A DNA stretch of 64,000 nucleotides from Dactylonectria macrodidyma. Its lineage: Eukaryota > Ascomycota > Sordariomycetes > Hypocreales > Nectriaceae. The stretch is from the NCBI GenBank assembly GCA_020744425.1, contig JAGMUV010000004.1, positions 2,604,001 through 2,668,000 of the forward strand. Reading direction: 5' to 3'. Positions 10,877 through 23,267 of this stretch are shown one piece after another. The notes beneath the pieces were generated by a model that searched no databases, was not told the DNA's origin, and saw nothing but the letters and a program-made list of their open reading frames with translations. Position 1 is the first letter of the stretch. Every line of letters starts with the position of its first letter. The position numbers were made by a program, and so were the translations under genes.

Positions 10877-12247
10877 ATGCCGCCTCGTAAACGCCCCGCC
10901 GACGAGGCAGTCGCCACTCCGCGCCGGAGTTCACGGCGCACGTCTACAAAGAGTCAGTATTTTGACGGCAGCTCCGACGAGCTTAATGCCAAAGAAGTCG
11001 AGGGGGACGACCCACTGCCGAAGAGAAAACGTGGCAGACCCTCGAAAAAGGAGATATCAAAGAAGGAGACCCCTAAGAAGGAGGACTCAGAAGAGCCGTA
11101 CCAAGACGAGGAGGAAACTCCAGAACATGACGATGATGATTCTGACGATTCGGATGCGCCTCCAAAGGTGACATTTATCCCGCTGCCGAAACTACTCGAT
11201 CCGGGCGGTATTGAGTATGAGGACGAGAAACTACATCCGAATACGCTCCTCTTCTTGAAGGAGCTAAAGGCAAATAACCGCAGGCCGTGGTTGAAGTGTA
11301 TGTGTTTAACGGATGATGCGAAAAGCTGAAGTGAGATGCTGACGACAAGGCAGCACATGATGCGGAGTACCGGCGCGCTCTGAAGGACTGGGAGTCGTTT
11401 GTGATGCGAACAACCGAGACTATCAGCGAGGTCGATGAGACTATCCCCGAACTCCCTGCTAAGGATGTCATCTTCCGCATTTACAGAGACGCCCGCTTCA
11501 GCAAAGACCCGACACCCTACAAGGTCTGACATCCACCGCACGATTTGAAGAAACCACACTGACAATTTCATCCGCACAGCCCCATTTCTCAGCTGCCTGG
11601 TCCCGTACGGGTCGCAAAGGCCCTTACGCCTGCTACTACATCCACTGCGAACCTGGGTCGGCCTTCATCGGCGGCGGTATGTGGGCTCCAGAATGGGACA
11701 AGCTATTGACGCTCCGCGCGAGCATCGATCGTCGGCCGAGGGCTTGGCGTCGGGCTCTCAGCGATCCAGATTTCAAGCAAACGTTTCTTCCTGAACTGAA
11801 GCCCGACAGTAAAGAGAAGGCCGTATTACGCGCCTTTGCGGAAGCAAACAAGCAGGGCGCGTTGAAGAAGGCTCCATCAGTACGTCTTTGCACGATTCGT
11901 GAAGAAAAGGGATTCTAATGGGATGAGATGATAGGGCTACCCGCGTGACCACCCTGATATCGAGTTGCTGCGACTAAAGACCTTTACGGTAGGGAAGAAG
12001 ATTGACGACAGCATATTCACAAGCGAGGATGCGCAGGAGAAGATTGCCCAGATCTTGCGACCCTTGGTCGGGTTTGTAAGTGCTGTTCACGCCTTGAGGA
12101 GGCATTGCACAGAGGCTAACGAGTAGATAGGTTACTTTTTTGAATAACATCATGATGCCGGACCCTAACGACGATGATGACAATGGCGATGAAGATGATG
12201 AAGAGGAGGACGCGGAGCGAGAGCCGGATGAAAGCGACCCCGAGTAA
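10877..12247 (+). CDS. DUF2461/TIGR02453 family protein with AT-hook
   Basis: Five exons: 10877-11297, 11354-11523, 11580-11879, 11935-12075 and 12131-12247. All junctions keep frame, giving 382 aa. The N-terminal ~120 residues are charged, with an AT-hook-like core (KRKRGRPSKK, about residues 49-58) and an acidic tract. The conserved domain begins at LHPNTLLFLKELKANNRRPW and continues WLKSHDAEYR across the first junction. It then reads RIYRDARFSKDPTPYK, PHFSAAWSRTG, and YYIHCEPGSAFIGGGMW. This order is typical of TIGR02453/DUF2461, a family present in bacteria and fungi with no established reaction. The protein ends in a Glu/Asp-rich tail. AT-hook and acidic tracts suggest a nuclear location; that is inference. 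The first donor (GTATGT at 11298) was chosen because it alone gives the family sequence. Confidence 0.88.
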
Positions 12248-12476
12248 GGTCTAAACTGTCCTGGAACTTTGGCCCTGCATTTCTGGCGTTAGAGTTGGAA
12301 AGTCGGCACTAAACACAAAGTTTGGATGAAATTGTAACTTCATAATCCCCAGATTAAGCTCCGTCATTTTGAAGTCGAATCATGTCACATTTTCCCCTTC
12401 ATATTCATCGGTATATACATAATCATGAACATGTTCAAACCCGCTCCCCCGTCTCAAAATATAACACATCAGTCCA

Positions 12477-14467
12477 CTAACATAGGTTGAAGAGCGCAAC
12501 GCTGGGGTCGTGGTCGCTGACCTGGTCGGCGTCGGTCTGCCACGTGTTTAGGTGCATGTGCTCGTACTTGACACCGGTGCGCAGGTTCTTGCTGATGAAC
12601 ATGTGGTCGAGGGCCTGGCAGTTCATGTCGTAGAGGTAAGTGTACCGCTCGGCCTCGGAGATCTTGGCGGCGTCGTCCATGTCCACCAGCCCGGACGTGG
12701 AAATGAAGGTCTGGATGGGCTCGACCTGGACGAACTCGTTGAAGTCGCCGGCGGCAATGACGTGGGCCTTGCGGTCGGCGGCGAGGATCTGGGCGATGAA
12801 GGCGGCAGTAGTTTCAGCCTGCAGGGTGCGCTTCTCGACGCCCTTGTTAACAGGGGGACGCGGGTCGCCGTGCAGCGACGAGGAGCCGCCCTTGCTGCCG
12901 AAGTGGACGTTGACGGTGAAGAAGGGCGTGTCGCTGCCCTTGACGGGCTTCCACTTGGCGACGAGCGGCTTGCGGCTGGCCTCCCAGCACGAGTTGGTTG
13001 GGTCGATGAGGCCTGGGTTATACTTGAGCTCGGCGCCGGCGAGGACCTCGTTGGCTTGGGTAGCGTTGCCTGGGGTGCCATCAACGAGCTGGACTCTATC
13101 CGGGCGGTAGAGGTAGGCGACGCGGATGTTGCCGCCGGTCTGGCCGCCGTCCTTGTTGTTCACGGGATCGATATCGACCCAGTCGTAGACGACGCCGCTG
13201 GTCGCCTCGATGCCATCAGCCAGTGCGGCCAAGGTCTGGTTGGCCGAGACGACGCCGTTGTTGGTGGCTCCGGAGTTGTCCTGCACCTCCTGCAAGAAGA
13301 TGAGGTCGGGCGTGAGTAGCTTGTTGACGATATGTTCGACGACGAGCGGCAGGTGGGCCGACGCCGGGTTGAGGTTCTCGGTGTTGTAGTCGGCGACGGA
13401 GATACCCTTGCACGTGCCCTTGGACGAGAAGGCAACGGCTGGGAACTCAGCGGACGAGGCCTCGACGACAGCTGTGGCTGTCAGGGGCAGGATGCGGTAG
13501 AAACCAAAGGCGTAGTAGACGATGCCGGTGATGTCGCCCAGGTAGTCGCCCAGCTTGGTGTCACTGGGGTTGGACGAGCCGTCGATGGGAGAGCCGATGG
13601 TGATGGCCTCGGGGTTGGCATCTGGCATGAAGGTCAGCATCTTGTCTATTTACGATTCACCAAAGCACATACCGTTATCCAGCATGGTCAAGCCGCCCTG
13701 CTTGTTCAACCCAGACACCTTCCAATCGCCACGGACCCAGACGTCGCCGTAGGTGTTGGGCCTGCTGACGGCATAGGCGTCCCGGATGGTGACGAGCTCG
13801 CCGACGAGGCTCTCCCAGAAGTCGAGGCCGTAGGTCTTGGGCTGCAGGACCGGGTTCTCGACGGCGACGCGGAGGGCGCCATTGGGCACGCCGAAGACGT
13901 CGCCGTCGTCGAGCTTGGAGTATTGCTTGCGCGGCGGCGACGGCGTGTCGACGCCGATGACGAGAGGCTCAAACGACGAGCCCGAAGACTCGACGACGAT
14001 GTTGGTCGGGGAGGTGAGCTCCGTGAGGTAGAGATAGTCTGTCGAGGACCTGTAGAGAGGAGGGGTTGGTGAGCAAACTTGGTGTTGTCCTGGCCACTTA
14101 CACTGACGGTGGATAATCGCAACACCATGACACCAGGATGCCATGACGCCAACCAAATCCCATAGAGAAGTTCAACATACCTATACTCCTTAACCAATCC
14201 ATCGAGCATGATAACGTCTCCCACGGCAACCTTGGACGTCGCCGAGCTGCCATACACGTACAGGCCCTCAGAGACAGTCACCTTATTCACAGGCACCGTG
14301 GACCGCAGCCAGAAGCCCGAGCTGCTCTTGGCCGTGACCAGTCCAGTGACGTTGGCGACATTGAGGCCGTCGTACGGCGACAAGAAGTTCTTGCCGTTGA
14401 TCTGCGCAATCGTCTCGGCCGACGCGCCCACGGCGAGCCCGAGCAGCGACGCGGCGAACGACTTCAT
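12477..14467 (-). CDS. Secreted endonuclease/exonuclease/phosphatase-family nuclease
   Basis: Three exons (14467-14181, 14049-13673, 13621-12477) give 602 aa. Residues 1-17 (MKSFAASLLGLAVGASA) form a signal peptide, so the enzyme is probably extracellular. The middle region is the non-catalytic N-terminal domain seen in large bacterial and fungal extracellular nucleases. The catalytic EEP fold starts at VADYNTENLNP. It continues with IFLQEVQDNSG (metal-binding Glu), TPFFTVNVHFGSKGG, AAGDFNEF (catalytic Asp and Asn) and ends SDHDPSVALF (the terminal Asp-His). All key residues are present, so it should be active on nucleic acid or a phosphodiester. A role in nutrient scavenging or degradation of extracellular DNA is inference. 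The intron at 14050-14180 is long for this window (131 nt). Confidence 0.9.
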
Positions 14468-16530
14468 CGCGATGATGGGAGGAGGAGTGGGCTGGATGAG
14501 AGGCGGGATGGGGGTGATGGAGTGGGTGGGTGGCTAAGCGTTCCTGCGTCTTCCTCCACAGATCCCGGGGCGACGGATGCTATATATCTTGAATCCTATG
14601 CATCTGCTCAGCTCGAATCAGAGCGCTACAACTCGAATCAGAGCGCTTCAACTCGAATCAAAGGCCATCGTGCCTCGTTCGTCCCCTGTCCGTCCGCAAA
14701 CGCCAATGCAAGCACGGCTACCACCCATAGCAGGGCCCAATCCCCGAAGCCAGCCTTTGCCTCAAAGCGATACCGAACCGTCTTCTCCTCACTCTCGTCA
14801 ACAGTCAAGCCAAGAAAAGTCCCACGGCCCATGGCGTTGACCGTCGATTTCCGGCGCTTCACCCTTGCCCTGGTCACAATCCCGTATCTTTCAACCGTCC
14901 TATCGATCCGCCGCGCCCTGGCACGTTTGTCGATGCGCCGGCGGCGATTCGGCCACTCAGGAGCCAGCGTCTCTTCATGCCATGCAGCAAATGCCCAAGG
15001 ATCTCAGGGATCATGGGGAAAAGCCGATCGCCGCACGGCGCGCTTTGCCTCATTCCGCAGGTGGCTTCGGGTTGCTTAACTTTGTTTGGCCACCTTTAAA
15101 AGCAGGAAAATGGCACCAACAAATGGAAGAAACCACACTTGCAAAAGCACCTTTGTAGGGTCCCAACTCTAAGCTACCTATCTCGAGCCAACCCACCGAC
15201 GATCCCAGAGTCACCATTGGTCGATTCCTCCGCCGTGGAATTATAACCTCGTCCTTATTCCTTGGTCCTTGCCTCTCATTCGCCTCCTCATTCGCACAGC
15301 CATCTCAGCCACGCCCTTCCCCTCCTTCCCCTCCTTCCCCTGCAAGACTTGCTGTGGATAATCTGTCGAAAGCCGGAGATGGTGGCATGCACCTGTGATT
15401 CTCCCATGTCCAATGGACGGAACTCGCTTCAATGCCAGCACCGCTAAGGCAGAGTGTCGTGTGGCTTGTGAGCCCAGCTTCCCCATCTAGACCAGACTTG
15501 ACCTAAAAGATAGACCGGGACGCAAGAGACTCCATCCATTAACTTCAACCATATTACGTAGCATATATCTACCTCTATCTAACATCGGCTGTGCTTTCAA
15601 CACACACACCCTCGTCTGACATGTGAGTCTGCGGGTACAAAGACTTGGCTCACCACCGCCGCCGGCCACGTTGTCTTGTCCGCCCTTCTGAGCCGTCGTT
15701 GGCTTTCCAATGCCGACATTCCGTCTTGTCTGTCACCCATTGAAGCCTGAGGCTGAGTAGGTGACTTGCTGCAACGGCTCCTCGGCAACAGCCAAGCAAT
15801 TTCCAACATAATACACCGCCGTCGTCCTGCCAGGGTTGAAAGGAACCCATCCCGTTTTTCTCAACATCCGACTTACCAAGCGCCATCGCTGGCAGACAAC
15901 TCCAACCTATTGCCCTCGTCGTTTCGGTCACATCTCTGGATTACAACGAAAATCGCCCCAGGCGGGGAGACTTAATGGACAAACGGCTACGGGATTCTCC
16001 CGTCTTTTGGCACCTCGATTCAAGGAGGAAGAACAGCTACTTCCACTCTGGTAGCGGATTATATCGGACAGAAAGAAGCATGCGCTGCTAACTCCGCCCA
16101 GACGCCGGTGTTTCCAAAACAAAAGCGTCCAACGTCGCCAGTGGGAAATGAGACCAAGAAACCCATGTCCAAGATAACGAACGTCCCAGGTAGCCAACAC
16201 ACCTAGGGCGCTAACCTTTCCTCGTCAGCCCAGGGAGCCAAAATACTTCCGATTCAGCCGAGGACGCGCTCTGAGGTGGCGAGCAGGACACTGCGCGGCG
16301 AACCCTCAAGACCCAAATATGGATACCTGCCAAACACCTCTAATTCCCTGAGGCTGTCGACCCTAATATGTTTCCTTGAAGATGTAGTTGGGTATGTCTT
16401 GCTCTGCCCGCGAGCTCTATGCTTGTCCCATCGGCCTGTGCTGGTGAGGCACGACTCCCGGGACGTCGCCCCAGGATGAAGATGATTATTTGTGTTGTGA
16501 AAATTAAGTATCGAGGCAAGTGGGCTCAAT
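14468..16530. other. Intergenic region, 2.1 kb
   Basis: This lies between the nuclease start and the NMN adenylyltransferase stop, both on the minus strand. It contains the short tandem repeat at 14611-14660 and a CCTTCCCCT triplication near 15318-15347. Open frames (such as 14522-15079 plus, 15650-15931 minus) have low-complexity, Ser/Arg/Pro-rich translations and no motifs; I do not treat them as genes. Confidence 0.4.
14611..14660. repeat. 20-nt tandem repeat, about 2.5 copies
   Basis: The unit CTCGAATCAGAGCGCT(A/T)CA(A) occurs at 14611-14630 and 14631-14650, with a partial third copy. It lies about 150 nt upstream of the secreted nuclease start, on the promoter side. Confidence 0.7.
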
Positions 16531-17716
16531 TCAACCTTTGCTGGGGCCAGCCAAAGACATGGATGAACCGGCCTTTTCCTTGCCCTTCGAGTCGTTGGAC
16601 ATATCGAGGTCCCGATAGAGGTTGTGCTCATAAATATAGCTGATGACATCATCGGGGATACTAGGAGACACCATAGTCAGCGCCATGCTGGCAGGGGTAG
16701 TTGGCGAACAGCCACTCACAGGTAATCAATGCTCATGTCTCGCTTCAAGAGCAGACGAATCTTGGTGCTGCTAATATCGTTGGTGACGACCTAGTCATAC
16801 GAGGTCAGCTACGGTTAACGAGAGGAGGCGCGTATGGGATGCTATGCCGGGGCTTTTCTACCTGGCGCATGACGTGGATGTTTCGCTCCCATTGTTTGAG
16901 GTTTGCCAAGGCCGCTTCAAGCTCTGTTCCGGTGCGCTCAAGGGCGAAGACACCATAGTTGCCGAGGATGTGGTCGAGATCGCGCGCGTCCCAGACGTCA
17001 GGTGTGGACATGGTTTGGATGAGGTCAAGGCCAGCGAGGAGAACGATGCGGGCGCGCTTGCGAGTGCCATCGGTACACTCCACGCCACCCATGACCTCGT
17101 TTATTTCATAGTCGAAATGGTCGAGCACACGGGCGGTGGGGATGTAGGTTGAGTTCTCGGCTTCCCACGGATCAACCATCAACCTATCGTGGGATGAGCA
17201 TCTGTTCTGGCACCTTGTCCAAGAGCCTCTCTGACTTACCATTTAGAGTTGTGCTCACATGCCAGTTCACACATGCGGACACGGTGCTGGGCTGGAGCGA
17301 GACCTTTCTTCTGGTATGCGCTTGAGACTGGCGACATGTCTATGAAGGACTCATCAGCAAAATAGACTCTAGTATCCTCTCAAGGAGACTCACATCCGCC
17401 AATGACTTCAAACCCCTCATTCTTGCCATGGTCCCGGCCCATGGGAAATAGTCTTAGATGTAAATAGGTGGGAGGGGAAACTGCGCGAGGGATTGTCAGC
17501 TATAAATCATCTTCGGGGTCATCGGGGCTACGCACATGAGCCACAAGCAACCAAAACCAAAGGCGTTCCTAAGACATGAGCGTTAGAGTGAGCGCAGTTG
17601 CGAGTAGGATAGTTGTAGAACATACGGGATGGATCGCAAGTGCGCTGGAGGCGGTGCGAGGGGAAGGCGTAACCCTCAGGGGTCATGTCCTTGACGTATT
17701 GGTAATCGCAAGCCAT
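16531..17716 (-). CDS. NMA1: Nicotinamide/nicotinate mononucleotide adenylyltransferase
   Basis: Seven exons keep frame and yield 277 aa: 17716-17626, 17568-17536, 17480-17394, 17339-17240, 17183-16862, 16790-16720, 16660-16531. The enzyme joins NMN or NaMN with ATP to make NAD(+) or deamido-NAD(+). Diagnostic motifs are [15 protein letters not shown] (the nucleotidyl-transferase GSFxPxxxxHLR loop), [44 protein letters not shown], and [12 protein letters not shown]. The last is the C-terminal ISSTxIR ATP-binding motif. These match the eukaryotic NMNAT family (yeast Nma1/Nma2) in order and spacing. Exon 2 is a 33-nt micro-exon encoding the strand before the ATP-binding loop. The tail after IYEHNLYR is Ser/Lys-rich. 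Nuclear or cytosolic location is expected from the family; no targeting peptide is visible. Confidence 0.95.
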
Positions 17717-20700
17717 GGTGGGCGGCTTGAAGAGTTCGGCTGTGACTGCGGTTGTTTGTTGTTGTGGTGCAAGTTTTGATGGTTGAGGGCAATGAAGACG
17801 ACGACGAGGGGTTGCGTAGTGGAGGCTTGGATTGAATTGGCGGCCGGGACCGAGGGTTGAGTTAACGGGTGTTGGCGGAGGATGGCCGGTTGCCAACCTA
17901 TGCGTGGGGGGTGAAGAATCCGGAGTTACAGTGGTGTTGGGGAAAAAAACTCCAAGTTTACGGCGAAGTACAGCGCTGAGATGCTGTTGTGGAAGCCTGT
18001 TCCGAGGTATGGCGGAGGGAATCCCGAGCGGTCGGCTTCGGGGTGTTCGGGGAGGCTAGACGACAGCAGCGCCTGAATCACAGTGGTGGAGGGGTAAGTA
18101 ATAGGTAGCAGCGAGTCGCGGCAATGCCGAGAGCGGACGAAAGACAGCCAGAACCAGAGACAGCGGGTAAATCGGCTGCGGTGGCGTTGTTGGAGCTGTG
18201 GCGCAGATTCGCAGAGTCGTAGATGGCAGAGTTATGGGTGAGAGGAGGAACTGCAAAACGTGCGATGAAGATGAAGTGATGAAGATGTAAGAGGAAAGAA
18301 GTAAGAGCGCCAGAGTGGGCGAGCGAGGAAGGGAAGGTTTTCGTTTCCGGTCGTCTCTCTAGTAGATCCTGAGTGAGCAGGCCTGGCTGGCTGGACCTGC
18401 CCGCGGCGCCGCCTGGGCTGGCGCTGGGACACTTGTTGGCGAAGAAAAGTGGGACCTCTTTGGCAAGTGCAGAACAAGTGCAGTGGCATTCCCCGTTCTC
18501 CAAGGCCACAAGGCCCCGAGACTTCAACCCTCCCACGCCACTCCAAAACTGCACCACCTTTAGCACCCCACCCTTCTGCACTGCCCACTGTCATGCTGCT
18601 ACATCCACTGGCCAACAGCGAGCCTCCAGGCCCCAAGGCACGCGCACGCACGCCATTCCACGCCGTTTCTGCTGCTAAGGCTGCTGTCTTCCCACATGGC
18701 CTACCTAGGTAGTCCATTATTCTCCAACTCTCATCTCAAATAACAAACCTGTATCTAATTACGGTTGCACAGTGCCGCACAGTGACGCAGGCCATTCTGT
18801 CAGCGGTATTGCGGATACTGAAGCATTGCGAAATACTACCTAATACCAAAGGTTCCTTACCAATACCTGGGCATGGCTCATGGTTGCGACTACATAATAT
18901 GTCCGCAGCGGGGCTTCTCGCCTCCCCTCAAGTAACCCTTGTCGTCCCTTGTCGTATCCTACCTATCCAAGCTGTTCCAGGCACTTCTGGTTACGACGTA
19001 TCCTTGTCTGTGTCGCTCCGCTCGCTCCAAGGGAACTCACGACTAGGTCTAGTTACCTACCTAGCATGCGTGATCGCTGATTGATCATTGTTGAGTGAAT
19101 GCACAGAGGAACACGCATCCGGTCTAGGCGCTGGTGCGTTTTAGTGGCGGGGAATGACGACGGTTGGCGCAAAACCACTCTAGAACATACGCCGCTGCAC
19201 CGGGTCGAGGGAAGCTCGCCATTCAGGCACTGTGTTACGGATATTCAGCTTTACTGGAGACACTGGTCCCTGAACTTACAGGCTAAAACTCAAGCTATCA
19301 CACCCACCATCATATCATCAAATGTCTCGTCTCTTTTTAGCGGGCGCTGTGGTTCGTCAACGGTAGCTAGACTCTACTGTAGTTACTAGAGGGATGCTTG
19401 TTCGATCTACGGAATCATGGAGTCCGGGGTTTGTCTCTAGGTCTGGGTCTGGCAATCTGGCTGTTGGGGAGATCTTCAATTCTTCAATACCTCCAGGAGG
19501 TAGGCGGGTACCTACCTAGGTAGGTAATTATTGTACAGTAGGGTCACCTGCTTCTGTGGCTCTGCGGACGTGACAACACCGCCCGTGTCTTGGACACCCA
19601 CCTGAACCACATCCACCCACCTCGCCTCGCCTCATCGCCCAAAGCCATTCGTCACGGCTGCATCCGGATCGAGGCATCCGGATCGAGGCCTCCATCTCTT
19701 AGCTACAAGTGTCAGGCCAACACACGATCTGTTCTACCTCTCCCACCGTCTGACAACCCTCAGCCTCATTGTGGTACCTACGACGTAGTACTTGGTCTTT
19801 GTCTTGCGACAAGCAAGGAACTGTCAAAGCCACCAGATATTGGCGCCATGCTTCGCACGCTCTCAAATATCATGTCTCACTTTTCGGCAGCATTTCAAGA
19901 CTCTTTCCAGGTGGGTCGCACAACTCCCCAGCTTCGTAAGCTCAGTGTGAGTCAATACTGCGGACCACCTACCGATGCGATGGGATGATGGTGCGTTCAT
20001 CGGTCCCCGAGGAGTATTGTTAAGCATTGGGCTGTTTGTACAGAATGTGCCCGGTCTGTGCAATTATTGGGTTTGTCACATGCAGATACGTTATCCTATT
20101 TACGTTGAGAGTTGGCCGAAACCTCGTCATTGTTGGGGACTGACTACAACAACAAACATGTGCTGTACATATCTGGTACCTCGAGCAAACACCTGCCACA
20201 TCTTCCTGTTACCCAGGTGCGTACCGCATCGTGTACAGAAGTTACTTGCTCCCCAATTTGTGTCTCGCCGAGTCGCCCCACCTCCCGCTGTCTGACCTTG
20301 AAGGCTTGAAGTTATCCCCGCGGCCATGACCCGCCCGAACATGTCTTCTCCACCCTCCTAACGACTTAATGGCAACGCGTGATGAAAAATGCACAATGTA
20401 CGATTCATCATCACTCGTGCCAGTCCTCACTTCAGAAAGAGACCATGCTATAGTACCCATCGCCTTGCAGAGTTCTCGCAACTCCGACCCACTATTAAAC
20501 TAGGGGAGAAGCCTCGAAACGAGGACCGATCCCGGAAAACGTCGAGTCTTTTGAGAACTGTTCAAAGATAATTGTCGGTCCTGTTTTCCGATTCTCCGAT
20601 TTCTAACTCAACTCGGGTCATCATCGCTTAATTCGCTCAAATGCATCGTAGTCCTGCTGTTTAGTTCCTGGCAGCTTCTTGTCCCCACATGCTATCATAA

Positions 20701-23267
20701 GCGACCCCGTCAGCTCTATTGCTAATTTTTGCTTCAGGCGACATGACGATACACAACTTAGAAAATCGGGATTGTGCCAGCCATACGAAGGTGCTGCTGT
20801 CGTATACTTTTCTCTCACTGACGCACTCGTAATTGCGCTCCCAAATCAATTCACACGTCACCTTCACGCGGACGCAGATGCTATATCGCCATGAGGCTGT
20901 TACTGAGCGGGTGTACTCCCTGTCACTACATCCAGACTTACGAGCAATTTCACAGAAGAGCGCGTCAAGTTTCCTTGAACAGGTATTGCCCCTGTTCGTC
21001 CTGCATCTCTTTGCACCCGCCGTCTCGCGCCCTATTGTTTGCGGACTTGGCACTAGGTTCACCATCGTGTCTCCACCAGGCTGGTGGGCCGGAGAGGCCA
21101 CTCCGCTCATGCAAAGAGCGCAATTCTTGCCGCCGACAACGGAACTGTGAAAGCCATCAAGGGGCCGTTCATCATGTTAGCTCGAATCATCATAACAACC
21201 AGGGAAATTTTCCAATAATACCTAAACTGTTCTTTTGACCTTACAGGCTTAGGTGGCACACGTTCCGCTACCGGCAGATGATGGACAGGGGAGCTGTTAA
21301 AAGTAGGAGCGCACTCGTGAATATGCCCCCCCCCCCCGAGCGAGCTCCAATTAAAGGCAAAGGGCACACAGCACTTACGATGGAAAGCCCTGATTAAATG
21401 CTCTTGTGTGAATGAATGGTTACCACAACATACTCCGTGGCTTCGACAAGGCTTTGAAGAACTTAACTATGATTACTTCTGTATCGTGCGTTGAAGTCTG
21501 TCTGAAGTCTCACAGATATTGAGGTCTACATAACTCGGGATTGTAGCAAAGTAAAGTCACTCTGGTTTCAGGGGCGGTCTCACAAGCGAAGTTCTTGATT
21601 CCCAGGTTTCATGACCGTAGTGGTTAGACTCGAGGAATACAATGCACCAGAGCGGTTTATGCTATGGGTAGTGATATCTCGGGGCCTCTGTTGAGTGCAT
21701 GGGGGCTTGTGGGGCCACACTCCTTGTTAAGAACCTTCACAACGAACACAACCTGCCTGGAAATTCTGTGACCGTCCTAAAGTTACGATGGAGTGTTGAA
21801 ACTTTCTTCACTAAACCTTCAACTCGCTATCCCCGCGATTGGGCATTATCCTGCCTATATCCAGGGTGACACCTCGATCGTCACATATCGTCACCCTCGC
21901 ATGCATTGGGTTAGGGGGCCAGCCCTCAGCCGCAACACAAACATATGCAAACCTTGACTCAGGACAATTGAAATTACTCTACTACACGTTTTTATGACAT
22001 GAAATCTATTGGGCGTACATTGTCCGAAAGAAGGGAACGCCGTTCAGAATTGACAAACTATGTGTTAGTGCTGGCGGGCCTATTGGGACATGACAGTCTA
22101 CATCTAAGAACCCATATGGAGTTCAAACCCAAGAATGTAGTTTCGACAGAATTTTTGACGTATTTTTTATCACTTAACCACAAGCTTCGTGAGCATTAAA
22201 CAAGAGTTTCGAGGGACAGCTCAAGACGCCCTTGTACTCGTTCCAACAAGCTACACGACACCATTCTCAAGCCTCTCCCCGCTCCCCAGGATTCTCTTCC
22301 CCGGATCTAACTAATTACCTGATCATGTAAGACCTCCGCGGCAAGAAAAGTTAGTTCTCCAGCTAGTGCTGAGGCATCCACAATGATATCCTTGTCTCCC
22401 TTGGACCGTGAAGCGCTAGCGGACTCCCTCCGGCCAGATGGAGTCGTCACGGATGTGGTGAGAATTACCACACGTTACTGCCTTTCAGTTGGTTGACATG
22501 CTTGAAGTGTATTTACCTTTGAGCTTGAGGTGGATAAGGCTAGCAGGATGCAGTCTTGATGCTCAAGTGCTGAGCTACAACCCGTAGCATCCTATTTTCT
22601 GACAGCTTGTAACAGGGCAAGATCTGGGGCTCACCATAGAAGATAACTGAAACCTGCAGAGTATCGCGTCGTCATAGAATAACCTAGTCTTAGGGTTTCT
22701 ATCTATTAACATATTTTGCGGAAATACGCGCCTTACTTTCTGAAGCTTCGAAGCTGGAGAGGCCCCCAGCCTGCGAAATAAATCAATAGTGTAAATCAGA
22801 TATACTCCGGCTTGCCGCATGAAATTGGCGTAGCTTGGGAGTCAAGAAGGGAACTTTCCACAGCTTATAGAAGCGAGAATTAAAAGCGTCACTGGCTTCG
22901 GTGACTGATACAGAACAGTGTGGGAGTTGGCTGGGACAGCGATTGTGACCATCTTACCCACAAGAACATTATAGAATTTATCGAAACTTCTTTTGGAACC
23001 ATACTATTTAATGTTGTTGTGTTTCCATTGTTCGGCCTCGACGCATTGCTCGTCCATAGAGAAGCACCGCATCAAAGCCTCCTGTCTAGGGGATCAAAAC
23101 ACAACATCATGTTGCCTTGACCATTGGACAGGAGGAGGTAGGATGACCAAGGATGGAGTTGGGCAAGATGTTGTTGCTTCGATAGGAGCTGACTACCTAC
23201 ATAAGGAAACACAATTCCACGAGTAGTACCGTTAGTTTCTTCGTCCAGGCTCTAGCAATATTCTCAT
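17717..23267. other. Gene-poor intergenic region, 5.5 kb
   Basis: I find no coding sequence here. The first ~1 kb is G/C-rich leader or promoter sequence of the NMN adenylyltransferase, with long but low-complexity frames on both strands. Short palindromic CTACCTAGGTAG-type motifs occur at about 18702-18714 and 19508-19527. A 12-nt C run lies at 21326-21337. AT-rich, stop-dense DNA from about 21.4 to 23.2 kb suggests old decayed sequence, but no element could be recognised. Confidence 0.5.
21326..21337. repeat. C12 homopolymer
   Basis: Twelve consecutive C residues between ATATG and GAGCGAG. Simple slippage-prone run in intergenic DNA, with no associated feature. Confidence 0.8.

Noticed and set aside
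12552..13319. 255-codon plus-strand frame across the secreted nuclease
   Set aside because: It mirrors the strongly biased codons of the nuclease on the other strand, has no motif, and the sense product has all EEP catalytic motifs.
13332..14072. 246-codon plus-strand frame across nuclease exons 2-3
   Set aside because: Crosses the mapped introns of the sense gene; Val/Gly/Asp-rich shadow translation.
14522..15079. 185-codon plus-strand frame upstream of the nuclease
   Set aside because: Starts in the nuclease promoter, runs through a tandem repeat and has a Ser/Arg-rich translation without motifs.
18056..18717. Overlapping long frames upstream of NMN adenylyltransferase
   Set aside because: Low-complexity Ser/Pro/Arg translations on both strands without motifs; they fit a G/C-rich promoter and leader.
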